From assembly GCA_023229245.1 (NCBI GenBank), contig JALNZU010000019.1:3620-67619 (forward strand): a stretch of 64,000 nt of DNA, in the 5' to 3' direction. This DNA is from Bacteroidales bacterium. Its GTDB lineage: Bacteria > Bacteroidota > Bacteroidia > Bacteroidales > F082. Shown here piece after piece: positions 20,149-30,000 of this stretch. Below the pieces are notes generated by a model. It did no database searches. It saw only the letters and a list, made by a program, of their open reading frames with translations, and was not told where the DNA came from. Every line of letters begins with the position of its first letter. Within the stretch, counting starts at the first letter, position 1. Position numbers and translations under genes: made by a program.

Positions 20149-21027
20149 TCAGTCATCAAATCTTTTTCTCATTTCTTTCAAAAATGTTTTAAATTCCTCC
20201 GGTTCATGCACATCAATTTCCCCCGGAAGTCCTAAAACAAATCGACCTATACCGTGAAAATCTGCAACCGGAATTTCTAACTGATACCTATTCCCTACCT
20301 TTTTTAAATATTGCTCAGACACAGGGTATTCTTCCCGGAGAAGATTATAAGCCTTCAGAGTAAGTATAGCTTTTACTATAGTGATTACCTCCGAAGCCGA
20401 CATACGGAAAGCATCGTGAAATGGCAATTTATGAAGATGCTCATAAAGCCAGGGAGTGTTTAATATTTTAACATCCGCAATTCGGGAAATTTTGAACTGC
20501 TTATTCTGGCAGTCTTCTATGTCTAAGCACCAAATAGCCTTATAGTCTTCCATATATTGAAAAGGCTCTACCATCCTATCGCTTACTGTAGAGCTATTAG
20601 AAGATCGATAATCAATCAACAAGACTCTCTTTTTATTATTAATTCCTTGAGTCAATAACTTCACTTTCTCGACACTTGGTGTGTTTTTTATCCTTTTCAA
20701 AGCTTGAAAGTCATATAAGGAATGAAGCTTTTTGAGCAAGCGATCCATCATTTCGTTTTCTAATTCCAAATGTGACAAAGCATGATAAAAAACGATTGCT
20801 TCTTCTTCAGTAAAATGAAATAGTCTATGCAAGCTTTTTATTTCTGAGGTATCTCTTGCAAAAATATATTTACCATCCTGACGATCAACAATAAACCCTG
20901 CATTCTCCAATCGATTTAAGTACCGAAAAATTGTTCGCTCACTGACTTCAAATCTCTCTTTCAGTTCATCAATACTATATTTCCTATTACCGGATAATAG
21001 CAGCAAGAGTCGTATTGTCTTTTCCAT
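20149..21027 (-). CDS. HTH-WYL transcriptional regulator of the cas operon
   Basis: This is a 292-aa protein from the ATG at 21027. A longer frame exists only with a TTG start at 21084 and adds 19 residues unlike the family. The N-terminal winged helix (SIDELKERFEVSERTIFRYLNRLENAGF) is of the DeoR/HTH-11 type. A WYL-like sensor domain follows (VEPFQYMEDYKAIWCLDIED then FKISRIADVKIL) and a C-terminal extension. WYL regulators are known to control CRISPR loci, for example sll7009 in Synechocystis, and are thought to sense nucleic-acid ligands. Its place inside the cas operon implies autoregulation of the locus. Confidence 0.9.
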   Translation of the reverse strand: MEKTIRLLLLLSGNRKYSIDELKERFEVSERTIFRYLNRLENAGFIVDRQDGKYIFARDTSEIKSLHRLFHFTEEEAIVFYHALSHLELENEMMDRLLKKLHSLYDFQALKRIKNTPSVEKVKLLTQGINNKKRVLLIDYRSSNSSTVSDRMVEPFQYMEDYKAIWCLDIEDCQNKQFKISRIADVKILNTPWLYEHLHKLPFHDAFRMSASEVITIVKAILTLKAYNLLREEYPVSEQYLKKVGNRYQLEIPVADFHGIGRFVLGLPGEIDVHEPEEFKTFLKEMRKRFDD

Positions 21028-21094
21028 TTTACACCAAATTAAATCAATTAGTTGTATCTGTGTCTTCCGATTTATTACAGCCAAAAAGGTATGA

Positions 21095-22498
21095 TCAAAT
21101 AATGTCCTCCAACTCCTTCATCATATTTTTTCTCCGTTTATACACTTCCCGGTACTTAGTGATCAGTTCTTTGACTTTTTCCTGACCACCCGAAAATGTT
21201 TTCAACCGTTTCAGAAAACGAGAGACGTTGGCATAGGCTTTCGGATTTGTTATAGTAGCTTGCTGTTCAATAAATTTCAAATATATCTCGTAAATTTTCT
21301 GATCAAATTCAGGCCTTAGATACTTTTCGTATTGCTCCAGATAATCAACACCTCCTTTTTCACACTGAACGTAAAGCTCATCCCATTTTTTATGCTCTAC
21401 CAATATCTCGGCTCGGAAATGGTTAAACCCCCAAAAACCTTTTTCGCTTTTCATGGAGGAAAGGATCCTTGCCAATGTAGTATCCCAATTTTCTTTTGGT
21501 GTTTCGGCTTTCAGGATGTCGTAATATTTTTTTTGCTCTCTTCCATTGTAGAGTAGGTCTTCAGCTAATTGTAATATTTTTGTCTTATCGTCTTGATACT
21601 GAACAACCCTTAATAATTCCTCTTTCCAGTCAATAATGGTTCCGATATGTCCTTTCTTTTCTGCAGCGGCAATACCTTCCCGGATCAATTCAACAGCCAG
21701 CGCATATTCTTTTTTCAGGATCAAAGACTTCAACCTGATTCGTCTGACTTCCGGAAATTCTATATATTCGTTGATGGTTTGCTGCATTTCATCAAGACGG
21801 TCAACCTTTTCCAAAATTTCGATTTTCTCAATCACATATTGTACTTTGTAGAATTCTTCGGACGTATTGAGGATTTTCTCATTCAACGACTTTAAATTTT
21901 TTTCGATCATATCTTCCGAACTCAGAAAATACCGTTGAAGCACATTAAAACTCGTGTTAAGACTTATATATTTATGCTTGCCCATGATTTTGCTTTCTTT
22001 TTCATACCACTCGAACAGCTTTGCTTTTTCATTTTCCGGCAATAGTTTGTTGCTCAACATCATTTCCAATTTATCAATTGCCTCATCATACATTACCTGA
22101 ACATCACCTTCGTGATCTAACGCTTCTTCCCATTCTTCCGGAATTATTTCAACCATACTTTTACAAATTTCGACAGCAACTCTGGTATTGTTATTTTTCA
22201 GAAAATAATCTGCATCTTCCAATACTACTTCCAAATCGGCACGAACATTTTCTGCATCAAACCCATATTCATCCCATCTCCTATATCGCCCATACGACTT
22301 CAAGGGATTATTATGGAATGCCGCCCGAATGATTGTCGGGTAATCCTTAGCTGTTTCAACCCGAATTTTCTCTGGATCAAATCTTGCTCGCAAAAGAATT
22401 TCAAAGCCTGCATTCATCTGTGAATAGTCAAATATCCATTGTACCAATGAATCAAAATCTGTCTTTGCCAAAATTTCTTTTAAATCTTTCTTTTTCAT
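21095..22498 (-). CDS. Uncharacterised helical-repeat protein in the cas operon
   Basis: This 467-aa, highly charged, predicted all-alpha protein begins MKKKDLKEILAKTDFDSLVQWIFDYSQ. Residues about 90-400 look like degenerate TPR-type helical pairs (ADYFLKNNNTRVAVEICKSMV; LKSLILKKEYALAVELIREGI; WDELYVQCEKGG). It resembles the helical C-terminal regions of some SWIM-zinc-finger proteins, but there is no CxCx...CxH motif here. There is no signal peptide or membrane segment. It lies between the distal cas6 and the WYL regulator, in the same orientation, so co-expression is likely. It is not a standard Cas protein, and I do not assign a function. Confidence 0.85.
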   Translation of the reverse strand: MKKKDLKEILAKTDFDSLVQWIFDYSQMNAGFEILLRARFDPEKIRVETAKDYPTIIRAAFHNNPLKSYGRYRRWDEYGFDAENVRADLEVVLEDADYFLKNNNTRVAVEICKSMVEIIPEEWEEALDHEGDVQVMYDEAIDKLEMMLSNKLLPENEKAKLFEWYEKESKIMGKHKYISLNTSFNVLQRYFLSSEDMIEKNLKSLNEKILNTSEEFYKVQYVIEKIEILEKVDRLDEMQQTINEYIEFPEVRRIRLKSLILKKEYALAVELIREGIAAAEKKGHIGTIIDWKEELLRVVQYQDDKTKILQLAEDLLYNGREQKKYYDILKAETPKENWDTTLARILSSMKSEKGFWGFNHFRAEILVEHKKWDELYVQCEKGGVDYLEQYEKYLRPEFDQKIYEIYLKFIEQQATITNPKAYANVSRFLKRLKTFSGGQEKVKELITKYREVYKRRKNMMKELEDII

Positions 22499-22534
22499 AC
22501 TCTATTTAGAATAAAACAATTTTCCACCTTTTCC

Positions 22535-22690
22535 AATCTCCCGATAACTATCGGGACCAACCTCCCATCAATCTCCAATCAATCTCCCGATAACTATCGG
22601 GACCAATCTCCAATCAATCTCCCGATAACTATCGGGACCAACCTCCCATCAATCTCCAATCAATCTCCCAATAACTATCGGGACCAATCT
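22535..22690. repeat. Minisatellite with interspersed palindromes between cas6 and the helical-repeat gene
   Basis: This is the third member of the CAATCTCCCAT satellite family in the locus. Four palindromes, CCCGATAACTATCGGG or one-base variants, start at 22540, 22586, 22621 and 22667. CAATCTCC(A/C)AT units separate them. A leading ACAATTTTCCACC resembles the switch sequence of the other two satellites. The 3' end nearly touches the cas6 stop codon. Confidence 0.93.
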
Positions 22691-22694
22691 CCAT

Positions 22695-23477
22695 CTAAAC
22701 AGTCTCCAAACAACCCATTCCCTGAGCAGTATAAAGCCCAAGACCTGAGTTCAGTATCAAATCCAAAAACCTTTTCTCAGCAATTAGTTTCAATTTAAAA
22801 TTCAAGTATCCTTTTATTTTAGTTTCCGCATCAGTATTAGGTTTTATGGTAACCAACCGTGATCTCCAAGGATTATCGTATTTTTCGACTTCCAAAACCA
22901 ATAATGCTTTCTTGGCCTCTTCAACTCCATAACTGACTTCAATTTTGTTTCTCCAATTAAAAAGCAAACTCTCATTAAAGCGAGGATCATCGGGTGAGAG
23001 AAAATTATAATTTTCCTTTTCATTTTTTACTCCAGCCACAATCATTGAAAGAGGTTTGGTTAAGATTTCAACAATTTCCATATCTTCAAACCCTTGCAAT
23101 GGATTCTTTAAAGATGTGATCGACTGCACTTTAAACTCGGCTTTAGATAATTGATCTGCCAATACAACCTCCTCCGAGCGAAACAATCCTTCTACAAAAG
23201 CCTGAGCAGCTTCGGGCAGATGAAAACAAACCGTAAACTCCATCATCGGTTCTAATAACTTCATTCGATCGCCATCGTGCTTAAACTTTAATCTCAAATC
23301 TGAAAACGTAAACAGCTTATATCCTTTTCCATACCCTTGAGTATGCAAAAATTTCGCATAGTCAGCATCTCCCTTCTGCAGAATCTTATATATAGCAGCA
23401 CTCAATGGATATTGATAGTTTATGGGGATAAGCTTAGCTGAATGATGCGAAAGTTGTAGTTTTATTATGAACCTCAT
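22695..23477 (-). CDS. cas6: Cas6 crRNA endoribonuclease (canonical copy)
   Basis: This 260-aa protein matches canonical Cas6 throughout. It has YPLSAAIYKIL, FLHTQGYGKGYKLFTFSDL with H45 as the probable catalytic histidine, paired ferredoxin-like domains, and the C-terminal G-loop SGLGLYTAQGMGCLE. It is the first gene of the operon and lies about 210 nt downstream of the predicted promoter. It is separated from the other cas genes by the helical-repeat and WYL genes. Its sequence is clearly different from the 219-aa cas6-like gene, so these are distinct paralogues rather than a recent duplication. Confidence 0.93.
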   Translation of the reverse strand: MRFIIKLQLSHHSAKLIPINYQYPLSAAIYKILQKGDADYAKFLHTQGYGKGYKLFTFSDLRLKFKHDGDRMKLLEPMMEFTVCFHLPEAAQAFVEGLFRSEEVVLADQLSKAEFKVQSITSLKNPLQGFEDMEIVEILTKPLSMIVAGVKNEKENYNFLSPDDPRFNESLLFNWRNKIEVSYGVEEAKKALLVLEVEKYDNPWRSRLVTIKPNTDAETKIKGYLNFKLKLIAEKRFLDLILNSGLGLYTAQGMGCLETV

Positions 23478-23692
23478 AGTGTCTTATTATTTGTGTTGAT
23501 TCAAAAATCTGAATTACAATGCGTGTCTTTGTTAGATACCCCAGTCACAAAAGATCAGTTTGAAACTAAAATAGTACCTACACAGCAATCAAATCATCCT
23601 TCTTTCAGTTATTTTCATATTGCAACACGCATGAATACTCTCATAGAAGTAAGTTTAATTCATACCTATCTTTTCAATTTACGTAACGACTA

Positions 23693-23724
23693 CAAATATA
23701 AAAATATATATGATTTCAAACAAA
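23693..23724 (-). promoter_or_regulatory. Predicted promoter of the cas operon
   Basis: On the minus strand TTTG (23721-23724) lies 20 bp upstream of TATATTTG (23693-23700), a full match to the Bacteroidota -33/-7 consensus. The inferred start near 23686 gives a 5' untranslated region of about 210 nt before cas6. The rest of the gap 23478-24016 shows no gene, hairpin terminator or repeat that I can support. The plus-strand frame in it has no family features. Confidence 0.65.
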
Positions 23725-24016
23725 GTTTTTAACAAACGAGTTTCCACATCACATATGTTGTTTTGCTTGGAAATATGTATAGTAATTAGTTTATGATCCG
23801 TCTTTTAACACTGTCATGCTTAGCTGCTTATGTACTACAAAATTTTGACACCATACCATAGGCTGATAGCAGATGTCAGAAAAGGAATGGATAAAAATCA
23901 ACAGAAATATTTTAAACTATTACTATTTAAAAATTCTAATTACACTATAGAATATATCAAATTAGTAGGGCTGTGAGTATCTAATATTATTACCAAAAGC
24001 AGCGCCACCTATTTTT

Positions 24017-27000
24017 TTATTCCCCACCCTCGACCTTCACTCGCTGGGCTTTGCTCGTAGCTGAAAATTCAGGGGCATAGTAGCTTTGCAGTTGGGCATA
24101 TCCGTGTGCAAACTCCCCTTGTTGCATGACGATAAGGGTATATTCCAACAGATGTTTTCCTCTAGGCAGGTAGTCGAAGAAGAAGTCGGTATAGGTGTCG
24201 TTCACTGCTTGATAATATGCTAAAGCGGTATTCCATTGGTAAGCAGAGAGAGTTGATTCCGGTTCAAAGGCGGCAGCTCTCAGGTCGCGCAGGTGTATAA
24301 ATTCCATATCGCGGTCGGTCTCTATGATAAGCCGTACCTTGATCTTATCGCCTGTTTTCAGGATATTGTCTTTCAGCGGTTGCCACAGAGGTACCGGAGC
24401 TGATTCTCTCAGTACGAGTAGCTCTCTTTGTATCTTCAAATTGGTTTGAGAGTCTCTGACCTGGTCTACAGCTACTTTGTATTCCCTGAATAGTCCACCC
24501 CATCCTACAACCGGATTAGGATTATTTATTTCAACCCTACCTTTATCAGGAGTAATCTCGGAGGCGGTCCATCGTTTCTCTGTAAAGCCAGTTCTATCCT
24601 GTGTATGATCCACATCAAGTGTGTGTCCGCCTATGCTGATAGTAGCTTGTTGTTGTCCTTCTAACCATGGTGTCCCGTATTGCAGGAGGGCAAACACTGC
24701 TTCGGAGCTAGCACGTGCGGTAGGCCATCTGTTGGTTTGTTTGTTGAGCAGCAACCATTGTCTTATTCCGTCAACCAATACGGTATCATGGGTTATCTGG
24801 CTGAAGGCAGCTATCATCATAGCCTGGCTCTCTATGGCAGTTGCTGTACCATACCGTTGATGCTTCCAATAAACTCCCAACTCTTCTTTGAACAATGAGC
24901 GCTCTTTCAAAGAAGCAAGAAGCTCTTGAGCCTCTTTTATTTTTCCATGGCGATACAAGACTAAAGCGGCTTTAGCCTGAGTATCGGCTTCCATCTTTGG
25001 CCATCCTGAGATTGTTTTCTCAATGAAATAGGTAAGTACCTGCCGGTCAGTCTCACTCATTTCCTCATGTGGAAAGAGAGAACGTATCCACAGATAGTCT
25101 ATCTGGGCTGTACCTATCTGCCAGTGCTTCAATTGTTTTTCCTTTTCTATCTTTTGATAGGTTTTATACATCTCCTGTGCCAGATACCGCAGTGCGTTGC
25201 GGATGAGTTCATTCAGCAGATGCTCATCGGCTGATTCGGGTATCAGCTCAATCAGCCTGCCCAAACCTAATAAGACGGATTGGGTGGTATGCACATTGCC
25301 TCTCATACCCGGGAACCAAGGCCATGACCCATCCGGTAATTGGCTTTCTCTGAGCTTCTGAATGCTCATCTGCCGCTCATATTGCATTTTATTGATATCG
25401 AACAGCAGTTGGAGGTTTTGTTTTTTATCTGCTTCCTGTGCTGCTGCCATCACCCATGGTGTCTCGTCAAGCAGCGCTGCTTTCAGTTCTGGATTTTTCT
25501 CTAAGTTAGAAAGCAGTGCATCAGCTCCTTCCATCTTCCAGCTCTCGATGGTCTGCATCAATGATGGGATACCTTTTGCTATATAAGCTGCCAGGCTGTT
25601 GGCATAAAAGCGATACAACATCTGGTCAATGGAGGCATTTTGTTGCTGATGCAGGTACGGTAATGCTTGTATGGCATACCAGACAGGGTGGTTACTATAT
25701 TGCAGGGTCAGGCTCAGATTTTTCTCCCCTTCCACTGGTTTGGTGATCGAGCTAAAGTCGAAGCTTTTGCTGCTATGTGCCGGCACACTCAGCGGCAAGG
25801 TCTCTCTGATGATGACACCTGATGGTAGCAAAGGTATCCACTGCTCTTCACTGTCTGAGTATGCTCCAGCCGAGATGCTGTAACGCACAGCCATCAGTCC
25901 GGTACCGTCTAACACTGCCTTCCATCTGATCTGCTTGCTTTGACCGGGCCTCAGGTTAGCTACAGGCTGACGATCTGATGTAAGCAGATAAGGCAACAAC
26001 TCATTACTGACCGCATCACTCAGTTCTAATGAAGCTATGCCATTCAATGTCTTATCACTCATATTCACTACTTTGGCTGTCAGCCATACCGTGTCGCCCT
26101 CTCTGTAAAAACGGGCATAATTAGGAACCACCATCAGTTCTTTGGAAGCCTCAAAGGTGTAGGTATCCAAACCCGAACTCATGTCTTGCGTATGTGCGAG
26201 CAACATCAGTTTCCACTTAGTGAGTGCATCGGGCAGGGTAAAATGCAGGCTGATATTGCCTGTGCTGTCGGTATGCAGCTGAGGAAAGAAAAAGGCTGTC
26301 TCACGAAAATCGGAGCGTAAAGAACTAGCTTGCGGTATATCTTCTTCACTCTCAAAATCCATTTCAGCCTGGCTATCCCCGTACTTTGATTCAGGTGTAC
26401 CACTAAGCTGCTCGGATAAGTTTGTGCCGTCATCATGTACCAATGCTTCTTTAGACATGAGTGGGACAGGACGTCCATTAGCTCTCCAATACCTGTTTTC
26501 GCCCAATCCGAACCAGTTCAACCGTATTTCTTCTAAGGGTGGAAACAAATAGTCGTGGGGCTTGGGCATGGTAAGACGAGAAGCAGTATAGGTTAGGAAG
26601 CCGTTGTCGGTCATCCAGCGATGAGCCGATGGGTTGCGTTCGATAGTAGTAAAAGCCCAGTGATGGGAAACAAATTGATCCAAAGAAGCGTCGTAAAGGG
26701 ATGCAAGCAGCTCAGCTGCAATAGCTTCTTTTTGCTTACCCCTGATATGTATTATCCATGTCTCTTCTGCTCCTGGCTTCAAGGGTTGACGTACAGTTTC
26801 AAGAGTGATATCTAATTTTTTGTTTGTATAAGGCACTTCCACTGATTCTATCAGATGATGGCTGCGGTTGTGGCTGACTGCTAAGGCCTGTATCTGCATG
26901 TGTCCGCGGTCGGCTTCGCTGACGATATACGGTATGATCAGCTTTTTCTTACTCAGCTTGTGCCAACGGCTGTACCGTATCTCTTCTCCGGCAGTGATCT

Positions 27001-30000
27001 CTACTAAGACACGACTTCCGCCGGCTGCCGAACTTAGATACAGATGCAGGGTATCACCCGGTTCTGCAGTCTTCTTGTCAAGGTAGAACCAGGTCGTCTC
27101 GTTCGACGGACTTCTGCTGCTGCCAGCATCAAAAAGCAGAAAAGGATGAAGTAGCCTGACTTCTTGGCCTTTTATGTCCTTAGCTACAAACTCAACTATA
27201 TAGCTGCCTTCAGACCAGCTTGAAATATCGTCCGGAAATATATGTATACTGCCATTGACAAAACGCTCATACTCATATACTAACTCTTTGGGCTGTTTAT
27301 CCGGTTCTGTTTCAAGGGTGAACCCATCCCATGGGAACAATGCTTCTAATTTCTGAGAAGCAAGTATCTGGCGATCAGTAGGTGAAAAAACAGAAGGTCG
27401 TAGCACTGTTCTCTCATCTCTGAGCCTGTAGAATCGGGTTGTAACCATTGCATTGACCGGTTTCTGCTGTAAGTTTACCAATTGCAGACTTTGATCAGCC
27501 TGATGTCCTTTTTGCACTACTTCACTTATGCGGGCCTGCATCAGCAGGTTTATTTCCCCTATTTGTATGCTAAGTTTCCCACTTCGGGTCTCACCGTTGC
27601 GATCCACCACATCGGCTGTGATAGTATAGCTATAGGCTGTATAATCGTGTCCGGTACTTCTTGCTTCGGGCTCGGCTACAAAACGGATTTGAAAGCTGCC
27701 ATCAGCTGATGTCTGTGTAGTACCTGAAGCGATATGTTTGGACTGCTGATCAAAAGGGGGCCATCCTCTCCACCAGGGCCAATATGGATAGTGTATTTTT
27801 CTTTCCACCGTATAACGTACCTCCACATGATCGAGTCCGTAACCGGCATAAGCTTTGGCAAGCCCTTTGATACTCACTGTATCTCCCAGTCCGTATTGTT
27901 CGGCTTCAGCTTCTAAGCTTGTCTCAAAATCAGGCCGCTTGTAGTACTCCACATGAAATAGTACCGATCCGGATTCATTGCTTATCATCATAGTGCCTGT
28001 AAGCAGGTCCTGGGGGATGGTAAAATGCCCTTCAAATGAGCCATAGGCATTGGTGTACAAAGTTTGTGTGCTGATCTCTTTACGATTTACATCTAAGAAT
28101 CTCAACTTGGTGGAATGGGGTTCTTTAAGTTTCCATTCAGCCTGGTTGGCTTGCTTTTCAAGAGTAATACCTTTAAAGAACACCGTCTGTCCCGGCCGGT
28201 AGATAGCTCTATCGGTAAAAAACCATGTCTTATTTTGGGTACGTGTATTTGGTTTGCGTTCGTACACATCGAAATAGTTATCGCTATAGAGAGTGTCGTT
28301 TTTTGTAAACACTTCTATCATAAAAGCCTGATTAGTGGGTAGTTGTTTTTGGGGTACTACCACAAAGCTGCCATCTTTCCCACTTTTAAGCTGTGAGCGT
28401 GTGTTTTGAATATATTTTCGGATATTGTAATCGTACTCACGTGTAATTAGTTGCACATCGGCATTAGCTACTGCTTTCCCGTTTATTCGGTCTATGATAT
28501 AAAAATGGTTATCAGAATTTCGTTTGAGCTGTACAAAACTTAGTCGGCTCACCTGAAAGGAAGTAAACACCACTTGGTTTTCGGACTTAAAGCTGCTGTC
28601 CTGAGCGGCTATCAACAGGTATAACCCATTATCCAGCGGTGGCAGGTCAATAATAGTTGAATGGCTCTTGTAATCCGGTTCAAACGGAAGTTCTAATGAC
28701 CATTGATGATCAGGCTTCAGCTTCAACACTGCTGCTTGACGTGCCATAAGCTCCGGATATTCCATGATCTCTTGCAGGGTCTCACTTTTGATGCGAACAA
28801 TCCGAAAGGCAGGTTGAGTAAGGTTACGGTATTCCAATCGGACGGCTATAGGGGTTTGAGGTTGTTCAACCCTTTGGATAGTAAGGTTCAGCTCGGTCTC
28901 AAGTATCTGTTCTTTATAGCTTTTGCATAATGCCGCCCCTCTACTTTTTGGATAGGCCTCTATTGCCTTACGGCATATCTCAACAGCTTGCGCAAGGGAG
29001 ACGGTATCCTTGTCTGAGAGCTTCGCCTGTTCTATCAAAAAGGCAGCTCGGTCGGCTGCTATGAGGGCCGAAGCCGGATGAAGTGCGTTGCGCTCTTGTA
29101 GTGATAACAAAGCCTTTAAATAAAGTGTATCAGCTTTGGAATGCGGTTCGTAGTATTGTTTGAGATATCTGAAGCGTTTCAGTTCATTATGAATCATAGC
29201 TTCCTGTTGTTGTTGCCTCAAATTGGAAGCTAACAACTGCTGCATCAGGCTTAGGATATGGGCATGACCAGCTGATGTTGTTGGAAGTTTGAAAGCTGCA
29301 AATTGTGCAGCAGGCAACCATAATGCTTCATCTTGCAGCGCTTTCTCCGGTATCACATCTTGTAGTCCTGCATCGCGGTTCATATAATAATCTAATGCTC
29401 GTGTAGCAACAAACCCAAAGACCCGGGGTTGTATCTGCCATGCCTCATCAGATGCTGTATGTAGTACAGGAGTAAATTTTTTTAACGGGATAGTATCCAA
29501 CAATGCGTGTGATCGAAGGCTGGCTGCATAGTGTGCTTCGATAGTATCACGCAGTCGTGTGAGGGCCCATTCGCGTATGTCATCACTTTCTAAACCTGTG
29601 GTCGGGCTACGGTTCATCAGGGAATACCGTTCCTGTTGATAATACATCCAGTACAGCTCAGCAATGATGGAATGTAATATTTCTGAGGCCGGACTACTCA
29701 GCAATGGAACTGTTTGCAAGGCAAAGTCAATAGACTTTATCAGTGGGTCTTCTTCAAAATTCTGCCACAGTCCAAAACGATACAGAGTAGCTTTCAGGAG
29801 CTGGGGATGGTTTTTTTCGGCCAGGGCCTGATCGTGTAGCTTATCAAGCTCTTGCATGGCAGATCTGGGAAGTCCTTTACGGGCGAAGCTTTCAATTTGC
29901 TCCCAAAGACGATCATAGCTGTCGGGCATATCAGGTGAGATAAAAGAAGGTGTTACAAGCAGTATCACAGTTGTAAGCAATACATGTTTCAGGTGGGCAG

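Noticed and set aside
23493..23732. A 79-codon plus-strand frame upstream of the cas operon.
   Set aside because: It has no family features or start signals and overlaps the predicted cas promoter on the other strand.
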